Positions 36,101 to 40,235 of a stretch of DNA of 40,235 nt are shown here, one piece after another; positions within the stretch are counted from its first letter, which is position 1, and each line of letters starts with the position of its first letter. This stretch comes from Acidobacteriota bacterium (GTDB lineage: Bacteria > Acidobacteriota > JAAYUB01). The notes beneath the pieces are model-generated. The model saw only the letters and a list, made by a program, of their open reading frames with translations. It ran no database searches and had not been told where the DNA came from. Location: the NCBI GenBank assembly GCA_012517875.1, contig JAAYUB010000153.1, positions 1 through 40,235 on the forward strand. Reading direction: 5' to 3'. Position numbers and translations under genes: made by a program.

Positions 36101-36300
36101 ACTCCCCCGCTCGTCCCCACCCACAGATAACCCAGCGCGTCCTGGGTGACGGCCCGCACCTGCGACTGGGCCAGCCCCTCTTTGACCGACACGTGGCGCA
36201 TGGACAACTGCTGGCCCGAAACCCAGCCGGCCAGACAAAACACCACCAATGTCCCGCACGCACGGCCCAGAGCGGTGTCGACCCGGCGGACAGCCCTCAT
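33178..36300 (-). CDS. Sensor diguanylate cyclase: double propeller, Y_Y_Y, transmembrane, GGDEF
   Basis: A 1040-aa membrane receptor that should make cyclic di-GMP in response to an external ligand. A signal peptide (about 1-30) precedes about 13 propeller repeats such as LWVGTSGGVSRYDG, VWVGTDRGGVARWD and VWVATEDGVSRFRD, which together suggest two seven-bladed propellers in the periplasm (about 40-640). The Y_Y_Y domain (about 652-735), one membrane segment (about 742-766) and a coiled coil with VVAERTADL follow. The GGDEF domain (about 790-980) has DPLTGLANRR, LDLDHFKHVNDTHGH and an active-site GGEEI near residue 887. RGID, five residues ahead of GGEEI, is a conserved inhibitory site, so product feedback is expected. 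The C-terminal tail is Pro/Gly-rich. It lies 30 nt behind the phosphoesterase gene, probably in one operon, and converges on tupA with one base between the stops. Confidence 0.93.
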   Translation of the reverse strand: MRAVRRVDTALGRACGTLVVFCLAGWVSGQQLSMRHVSVKEGLAQSQVRAVTQDALGYLWVGTSGGVSRYDGRRFLIFTKEDGLTDDFVWSLAPTADGGVWVGTDRGGVARWDRNRLSHPLAERGLPVSRIRALAVDRGGDLWIGYREGLFRSDGSGCALLAPLAVDGLFTAPRSGEVAVLSAGGLWRVRGDRVEEITVRPAGETGRVAAAVFGDDDTLWVIDEDGRMWRRHLDGSVEAVPFTGGLPRARVLRVTRLGEIWVGTSQGLFSIEEGEVVHQPLRSGATDDVRVLFEDREGNLWVGTNGDGLYQAVRGAFRLLTAESGLPTPLVLNFAETPDGCIWMATLGAGVASWCDGQWGPRLTAANGLPSDRVICLTADGNNLWVGTSDGVARVDRDRRRIRVWRSGEGVSPNSVFAILRARDGAVWVATEDGVSRFRDDAWTTWASGAEIPGLHVMSLAEDSAGAVWMATYGGGVVRFSGTGFQTWTTRQGLPDDRVWCIRVDEQNRVWAGTDTGIWVHPIDGSGDFTVTTRGGLPSKSVWFLVEDLYHRIWAGTTRGVALVSPDGRVDRVYTDASGLSHIEAAQNAAFRDSHNRLWMGMISGVTVAEPDMLRTNMQPPTLVLENVLVNDRPLEGFQQLDAAADRPVPQFDLGPDENDLRFEFTALSFIWPERVKFRWQLVNHDRGWTAPGPESRAVYRRVPPGDYMFLLQAENCDGVWAPEPLKLAVRIHPPWYATVWFRLLILASVAVLSASVVGFRVLAERHRRQELERVVAERTADLARANQVISAQNIKLEEMVRTDPLTGLANRRALAEMLPEEIAHLQRVVRQVPATIEERCLAIVMLDLDHFKHVNDTHGHETGDILLERIAAALRSAVRGIDLVVRWGGEEILVVARDVKSRGLKGLVTKLMRTVADVTVPGRQGQPVRVTASLGFCFYPLGRADGVSREDWGRIVDLVDALLYVAKNTGRARACGLIRSDEPLSDVSEPDILRALMRDPRRTPQGLKFVEIDLPGPGADSGPAADPHAADRHGESGPA
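33194..33220. terminator. Strong hairpin at tupA/cyclase convergent junction
   Basis: A perfect 10-bp stem (TCCCCATGCC with GGCATGGGGA) closes a 7-nt loop, starting 18 nt past the tupA stop and inside the last codons of the cyclase gene. Neither strand has a following T-tract. It may slow polymerase or protect tupA mRNA ends rather than act as a classic intrinsic terminator. Confidence 0.4.
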
Positions 36301-36330
36301 AACACCTTCAGCCGCAAACAGTGACTGTGT

Positions 36331-37098
36331 TTATTGTAATGGCCGGGGATACGCTTTGCAATTGAATTTGAGTCGGACCGGGGTAACGAATGCTTCAAAC
36401 GTATGCAGCCGGCAAACCCCGGCCCGGGTGTCCAGAGAAAGGTATTCCAGCGGGCCCTCGACACAGGCGCCGCTGTTCGCGTACAGGCGCTGCCGCCAGT
36501 CGACGCGGCCGATGTGCGTATGGCCGGTGATCACCGCATCGCAACCGCGGGCGGCGGCCATGGCGAGCGCCCAGCGCTGGAAGCGACAGCGATCGGGTGC
36601 AGCGGATGCACCCCGGATCGCCCGGTCCGCCGCGGCGAACAGCCGGTGGAGGCGTTGCAGGCCCAGCCGCTGGATGTGGCAGCCGAGACAGACCAGGAAT
36701 TCGGACGTGCGCCGCGCCCGGCGGAAGATCCAGTCATACGGGTGACCGTGCAGGAACAGCAGGCGCATGCCGTCCATTCGCAGCTCCAACTCGGCGGGAG
36801 CGCCCACGAGCGGGCCGGCCACCCAATCGTGGTTGCCGTGTAAATAGGTATACGCGGGTCGCTCGAAAAACCGTCGGGCGACTGCGTGATGTGCGGCGCC
36901 ACAGACCGCAAACTCCTCGCGCTGATTGCCCCACCCTGCGCCGGTCAGTGTCTCGAAGATGTCGCCCAACAGAATGATGCGCTCGAAGCTGCGCTCAAGA
37001 TGATCGAGGAACCGGATCAGCTCGGCGTCGCGTCCCCGGAACGGGTCGATCCGGTCTCCCCGTCCCAGGTGCAGATCTGAAATGACTGCGATCTCCAT
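36331..37098 (-). CDS. Calcineurin-like metallophosphoesterase, LpxH-like
   Basis: A 255-aa two-metal phosphoesterase. All metal-site motifs are present: SDLHLG (Asp8, His10), GD (Asp46), GNHD (88-91), LFLHGHPYD (His117) and TGHTHIG (192-198). The order and spacing fit the group that contains UDP-2,3-diacylglucosamine diphosphatase (LpxH) of lipid A synthesis. A cytosolic location fits the absence of a signal peptide. An insert rich in Arg and Cys between the HGH and GHTH motifs may hold substrate contacts. It is the first gene of a likely operon with the sensor diguanylate cyclase. No lipid A gene lies nearby, so the LpxH role is a guess; a broader phosphodiesterase or nucleotidase is possible. 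ATG 37098 has GGGAG about 9 nt upstream. Confidence 0.85.
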   Translation of the reverse strand: MEIAVISDLHLGRGDRIDPFRGRDAELIRFLDHLERSFERIILLGDIFETLTGAGWGNQREEFAVCGAAHHAVARRFFERPAYTYLHGNHDWVAGPLVGAPAELELRMDGMRLLFLHGHPYDWIFRRARRTSEFLVCLGCHIQRLGLQRLHRLFAAADRAIRGASAAPDRCRFQRWALAMAAARGCDAVITGHTHIGRVDWRQRLYANSGACVEGPLEYLSLDTRAGVCRLHTFEAFVTPVRLKFNCKAYPRPLQ

Positions 37099-37239
37099 GG
37101 CCGACTGCTCCCGCTGTCTTCGCGCACAGAGTAGCCGGACACCATGAATTCTCGATCAACCGTCGGTTAGAACTGGGTGAATTTTTCGAGCGCCGTCCCG
37201 TGCCATCCGGGCGCCGGCTTCCCGGTGCCGCCGGCCGGT

Positions 37240-37518
37240 TTACTGGTACAGACAGAGGTAGGCCACCGGCCGCTTGGCGGTCACCGTGAACTTCGTGTCC
37301 CGAGGCACCTGAAAGGACTGACCCTTGCGATATGAGTCGCGGCGGCCGTCATGGTGAACGATGTCCATCTCGCCATAGATGACTTCCATGATCTCCAGCG
37401 TCTGGGTTCCGAACGTGTACTCGCCGGGCTCGATGATCCCCACCGTGAACCGCTGGCCCGCCAGCTCCTGGCCCAGGCTCTTGACCCGACCGTCGAAGTA
37501 CTCACTCACCTTGATCAT
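37240..37518 (-). CDS. ppnP: Pyrimidine/purine nucleoside phosphorylase (DUF1255 cupin)
   Basis: A 92-aa single-domain cupin matching the usual length of PpnP, which splits nucleosides with phosphate into base and ribose 1-phosphate. The sequence MIKVSEYFDGRVKSL at the start, VGIIEPGEYTFGTQTLEIMEV in the first cupin motif, GQSFQVPRDTKF in the second, and the AYLCLYQ end are typical. ATG 37518 is taken because AAGGAG lies 8 nt upstream and a promoter sits directly behind it; the longer frame to 37629 crosses that promoter. It is likely a monocistronic unit between pit and the phosphoesterase operon. Confidence 0.93.
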   Translation of the reverse strand: MIKVSEYFDGRVKSLGQELAGQRFTVGIIEPGEYTFGTQTLEIMEVIYGEMDIVHHDGRRDSYRKGQSFQVPRDTKFTVTAKRPVAYLCLYQ

Positions 37519-37552
37519 GGCCACACTCCTTGGATATGGATACGGTTCGCCC

Positions 37553-37581
37553 ACTCTATCATCCGCCGCAGGGAGAGTCAA
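37553..37581 (-). promoter_or_regulatory. Sigma-70 promoter for ppnP
   Basis: TTGACT (37576-37581) and TAGAGT (37553-37558) on the minus strand are separated by 17 nt. The -35 matches consensus at five positions. The expected leader is about 28 nt. Confidence 0.6.
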
Positions 37582-37634
37582 AGCCGGTTTGGCACCGCGC
37601 CGCGCATTCCACCGGCTGATCATCGGCATGCCGT

Positions 37635-37658
37635 CCGGCCTTCCCGAAGACGGGCCGG
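37635..37658 (-). terminator. GC-rich hairpin downstream of pit
   Basis: CCGGCC (37635-37640) and GGCCGG (37653-37658) pair, with a small inner CCG/CGG stem, about 35 nt past the pit stop. There is no T-tract, so termination there is only a possibility. Confidence 0.3.
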
Positions 37659-37691
37659 CGATTGGATCCGATGGCGCGGCGAGCGTTCAAA

Positions 37692-38678
37692 TCAGCGGAT
37701 CAGGGTGTACAGATACCAGAGCAGGCCGGCAAACAGGGCGGCCGAGGGGATAGTGAGCACCCAGGCCCAGATGATCTTGTAGGCGATGCCCCAGCGGATG
37801 GCCGAGAACTTGGTGGTGGCGCCCACCCCGATGATGGCGCCGGTGATGGTGTGGGTGGTGGAGACCGGCGCGCCCAACAACGAGGAGAAGATGATGGAAC
37901 TAGCCGCGGCCGTTTCGGCGCAGAAACCATGGACCGGTTTCAGCTTCGTCATGCGCATCCCAAGAGTCTTGATGACACGCCAGCCGCCGAGCAGTGTCCC
38001 CAGTCCGATGGCCGAGTAACAGGCGATCACTACCCATAACGGCACATAGAACTCGCTGCCCAGATGGCCGGTGCTGAACAGCAACACCGCGATGATGCCC
38101 ATGGTCTTCTGGGCATCGTTGGTGCCGTGGCCGACGCTGTAGAGTGCGGCCGATACCAGCTGAAGTCTGCGGAACCAGCGATCGGTGTGCCTCGGCGAGC
38201 AGTGCTGGAAAACCCGGTAAACCAACACCATGAAGAGATACCCCAACACGCACCCCAGTAGCGGTGACAGCACGATGAACAGAACGACCTTGGCGATGCC
38301 GCCGACGACCACCACACCGAATCCCGCCTTGGCGACGCCTGATCCGACCAGGCCACCCACCAGGGCGTGGGAAACGCTGATGGGGAAACCCATTTGCGTG
38401 CAGAGATGGGTCCAGACGATGGCGCTGACCAGCGTGGTGAGCACGAGGGGCACGTCGATGACCCCTACGTCCACGATCCCTTTTCCCACGGTGGTGGCAA
38501 CATGTACGCCGAACAGAAACACCGCCACGAAGTTGAAGAAGGCCGCCCAGACCACCGCCTGGCGCGGCGACAGCACCCGCGTGGAGACGATGGTGGCCAC
38601 CGAGTTGGCCGCGTCGTTCATCCCGTTGAGAAAGTCGAACAGGAGAGCCAGGACGATGGCGATGATCAGCAGGGTCAT
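37692..38678 (-). CDS. pit: Inorganic phosphate transporter, PiT family
   Basis: A 328-aa inner-membrane symporter taking up phosphate, usually as a metal-phosphate complex driven by protons or cations. The two inverted PiT signatures are present: FLNGMNDAANSVAT near residues 16-29 and VGHGTNDAQKTMGI near the middle. Also typical are GFPISVSHALVGGLVGSG and GAPVSTTHTITGAIIGVG. About ten hydrophobic segments are visible. The length is that of a compact bacterial PiT without a large cytoplasmic loop. It starts 18 nt after the stop of the DUF47 gene, a well-known operon partner that modulates PiT transport. No PstSCAB or PhoBR gene is in the window. Confidence 0.94.
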   Translation of the reverse strand: MTLLIIAIVLALLFDFLNGMNDAANSVATIVSTRVLSPRQAVVWAAFFNFVAVFLFGVHVATTVGKGIVDVGVIDVPLVLTTLVSAIVWTHLCTQMGFPISVSHALVGGLVGSGVAKAGFGVVVVGGIAKVVLFIVLSPLLGCVLGYLFMVLVYRVFQHCSPRHTDRWFRRLQLVSAALYSVGHGTNDAQKTMGIIAVLLFSTGHLGSEFYVPLWVVIACYSAIGLGTLLGGWRVIKTLGMRMTKLKPVHGFCAETAAASSIIFSSLLGAPVSTTHTITGAIIGVGATTKFSAIRWGIAYKIIWAWVLTIPSAALFAGLLWYLYTLIR

Positions 38679-38696
38679 GGTGGAATCCGCTCGGCT

Positions 38697-39326
38697 CTAA
38701 GTGTTCTCGAGAACGATCCCCTCGACGATGTTGCCCACGTCTTCGCAGCGGTCGGTGGCCTTCTCCACATAGGCGAGGATATCCTTCCACTTGACCAGTT
38801 CCACAACATCCTGCTCCTCGCGGAAGAGCCGGGCCAGCGTGGTCCGGCGGATGTAGTCGGCCTCGCTCTCCAGCCGGTTGATTTCCACCACCAGCGCCAT
38901 GATCCGATCGTAGTTCTCGCGGAGCGTGCGAATTTTAGCAATCATCTCCTGGATGATCTTGGCGCTCTCCAGCAGGACGTTGACCAGACCCTTCATCTCG
39001 GGCGGCATGGTTTTGGGCCGGTACATCTCGATGGTGGATCCGGACAGATGCGCCAGGTCGAGGATATCGTCCAGGCGGACCAGCAACTGGTGGATCTGCT
39101 CCCGGTCCAGCGGTGTGACAAACGTTTTATGCAGGTGAGACAGCGTCTTATGGATGATCTCGTCCGTCTCGTGCTCGATGGTTTTCAGCTGCTGCGCGAG
39201 GGCCTGCAAGTCGTTTTGGCTATCGGTCATCCGATGCAGCAGCACGACGCCTTCGACAATGTTGGCCGTGATTTGATCAAACATATCGTAGAACATCTCG
39301 TTGCGCGGAACCAATTTTTTAAACAT
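38697..39326 (-). CDS. DUF47/PhoU-like regulator of PiT transporter
   Basis: A 209-aa, nearly all-helical protein of the DUF47 (TIGR00153) family, distantly related to PhoU. The start MFKKLVPRNEMFYDMFDQ and the downstream RLDDILDLAH and KATDRCEDVGNIVEGIV stretches are characteristic, with the E/D-x-x-x-D metal-binding pattern of PhoU-like bundles. It is thought to gate or assist the neighbouring PiT transporter on the cytoplasmic side. ATG 39326 has AGGGG about 7 nt upstream; an in-frame ATG at 39362 would add 12 basic residues and lacks such a site. It leads the two-gene operon with pit. Confidence 0.9.
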   Translation of the reverse strand: MFKKLVPRNEMFYDMFDQITANIVEGVVLLHRMTDSQNDLQALAQQLKTIEHETDEIIHKTLSHLHKTFVTPLDREQIHQLLVRLDDILDLAHLSGSTIEMYRPKTMPPEMKGLVNVLLESAKIIQEMIAKIRTLRENYDRIMALVVEINRLESEADYIRRTTLARLFREEQDVVELVKWKDILAYVEKATDRCEDVGNIVEGIVLENT

Positions 39327-39385
39327 TTTTCGCCCCTTACCCCGTACGCGGGCACCATTCATGATTGGACTGAGGTGACTTCCAG

Positions 39386-39427
39386 TGAACGAAAGGCAAA
39401 CGGATTTTTAACACAATCTGAACGAAA
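39386..39427. repeat. 9-bp direct repeats 33 bp apart upstream of DUF47-pit
   Basis: TGAACGAAA occurs at 39386-39394 and again at 39419-39427. The 33-bp offset equals about three helical turns, placing both copies on the same DNA face. The right copy lies in the spacer of the candidate promoter and the left copy just past its start site. This could be an operator for a repressor of phosphate uptake. It is not a canonical Pho box. Confidence 0.4.
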
Positions 39428-39433
39428 ACACAA
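39405..39433 (-). promoter_or_regulatory. Candidate promoter for DUF47-pit operon
   Basis: On the minus strand TTGTGT (39428-39433) and TAAAAA (39405-39410) are 17 nt apart, giving a leader of about 70 nt before ATG 39326. Both boxes are moderate matches. Confidence 0.4.
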
Positions 39434-39514
39434 TGCGCGTCTGCGGCATGCGTCCGGAGGCCAGCCTCAAACCGCCGCCGGGCGGATCATGCGAGCGACG
39501 GGTCGAACAAGAAG

Positions 39515-40235
39515 CTACCGCGTGACTTCCCAGCTCAGGGTGAAGCGGTACAAATCGTCGCCGGAGCCCGGATCCGCGATGCGGATGCGGGCGGTCCAGC
39601 CGTTGGCCGCGCTGGGCGCTTCGAGCAGCCTGATATCGCCCCGCCCTTCCCACCGCTTGAGATCGAACGACGCCGGACGGGCGGGGAGCGTCTGGCTGAA
39701 GGCACACTTCGGCTGTTTGACGAAATCGCCCGAGATCACCTGAAGGTTCGCCCGCCCGCCGCGCAGCCAGAGCTCAACGGTGCCGTCCACCCGCGCCTGA
39801 AAATCGAAGAAACCCTCCGCGCCGCCGGCTGCCTGACTGCCCCCCTCCATCGACACCGGCAGCGCGATGCCCGGCAGCTCCGCGGCGCGCTCCGCCGTTG
39901 CCGGCCCGCCGCCTTCGCCGCCGGGCGTGACGGCTCCGGCAACCCAGCTCAAACGGACATGGTACCGGTCGCTGCCTTTCTTCGAATCCTCGATGCGCAG
40001 CGTGGCGGTGAAGCCGTTGGCGGCCGAAGGCGGCTCCAGCAGCCGGACATCGCCACGACCGTCCAGCGTGTCCAGGCGGAATCCCGTCGGAGCGTGCGGC
40101 GGCAAGGGCGCGGAGCACGCCGTGCCCTGGTCCAGGGCGGGCCGCCCCTTCTCCGCCACGCACCGCACCGTGTCGTCCTGAACCCGCACGATCACGATCT
40201 CATCGGCTTCCAGCCTGATGTCGAATTGTTCCCGA
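39515..40235 (-). CDS. Repeat protein with duplicated ~138-residue beta domain (5' end outside window)
   Basis: The frame is open from the right edge to a TAG stop at 39515; about 239 residues are visible. I recognise no named family. Two copies of one domain are seen, 138 residues apart: GRGDVRLLEPPSAANGF near 40060-40010 and GRGDIRLLEAPSAANGW near 39646-39596. They are identical at 14 of 17 positions. Each is preceded by an FD(F/I) strand and a single cysteine (CSAPLPP, CAFSQTLP), and followed by a charged hairpin ending DRYHVRLSW or DLYRFTLSW. A Gly/Ala-rich linker joins them. The alternating strands suggest a secreted all-beta protein; the signal peptide would lie outside the window. A GTG at 40195 is not a likely start, because the first repeat begins upstream of it. 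It is transcribed toward the DUF47-pit promoter, with about 80 nt between. Confidence 0.75.
   Translation of the reverse strand, partial: REQFDIRLEADEIVIVRVQDDTVRCVAEKGRPALDQGTACSAPLPPHAPTGFRLDTLDGRGDVRLLEPPSAANGFTATLRIEDSKKGSDRYHVRLSWVAGAVTPGGEGGGPATAERAAELPGIALPVSMEGGSQAAGGAEGFFDFQARVDGTVELWLRGGRANLQVISGDFVKQPKCAFSQTLPARPASFDLKRWEGRGDIRLLEAPSAANGWTARIRIADPGSGDDLYRFTLSWEVTR

Noticed and set aside
38367-39743. 458-codon plus-strand frame over pit and DUF47
   Set aside because: Antisense to two genes with unambiguous family signatures; the product is His/Asp-rich with no motif.
39597-40060. RGD in both repeats read as an integrin-type cell attachment motif
   Set aside because: The triplet sits inside a longer conserved core (GRGD[VI]RLLE), so it is more likely part of the fold than a host-binding signal.

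Overview
The window comes from a high-GC, Gram-negative bacterium. The evidence is a TonB energy transducer, an LpxH-type phosphoesterase and a lipoprotein solute-binding protein. Two very large secreted proteins, a propeller/Y_Y_Y/GGDEF sensor fusion, and the scatter of short transcription units on both strands fit a deep Acidobacteriota-like genome. That placement is an inference from gene content; no rRNA, tRNA or other taxonomic marker gene was recognised.

Layout. (1) Positions 1-24729, minus strand: two giant genes in tandem fill about 60% of the window. The first in transcription order is a 3921-aa secreted protein of stacked beta-sandwich and carboxypeptidase-regulatory-like modules. 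It is followed 52 nt later by a YD/RHS-repeat protein with at least 4303 residues in the window, whose C-terminal tip lies beyond position 1. (2) Positions about 24932-25529: a gene-free, partly AT-rich spacer with a degenerate 7-nt repeat array. (3) Positions 25530-32000: tonB (+), manC (-), hom (+), the operon ugd then a family-2 glycosyltransferase (-), and a HAD-IIA hydrolase (-). manC, ugd and the glycosyltransferase suggest sugar-nucleotide supply and assembly of a surface polysaccharide. (4) Positions 32001-33176: a divergent regulatory spacer with opposing promoters, a terminator-like hairpin and a CRP/FNR-like palindrome, then an orphan tungstate-type binding lipoprotein (+). (5) Positions 33178-37098 (-): a calcineurin-like phosphoesterase followed by a 1040-aa sensor diguanylate cyclase, probably one operon. 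(6) Positions 37240-39326 (-): a small nucleoside phosphorylase (ppnP), and a DUF47/PhoU-like regulator with a PiT phosphate transporter. (7) Positions 39515-40235 (-): the 3' part of a secreted-type repeat protein that runs off the right edge.

The most unusual content is the giant gene pair with its internal repeat families, the heptanucleotide array, the duplicated-domain protein at the right edge, and the regulated orphan tupA. I found no CRISPR array, insertion sequence, prophage gene or RNA gene.
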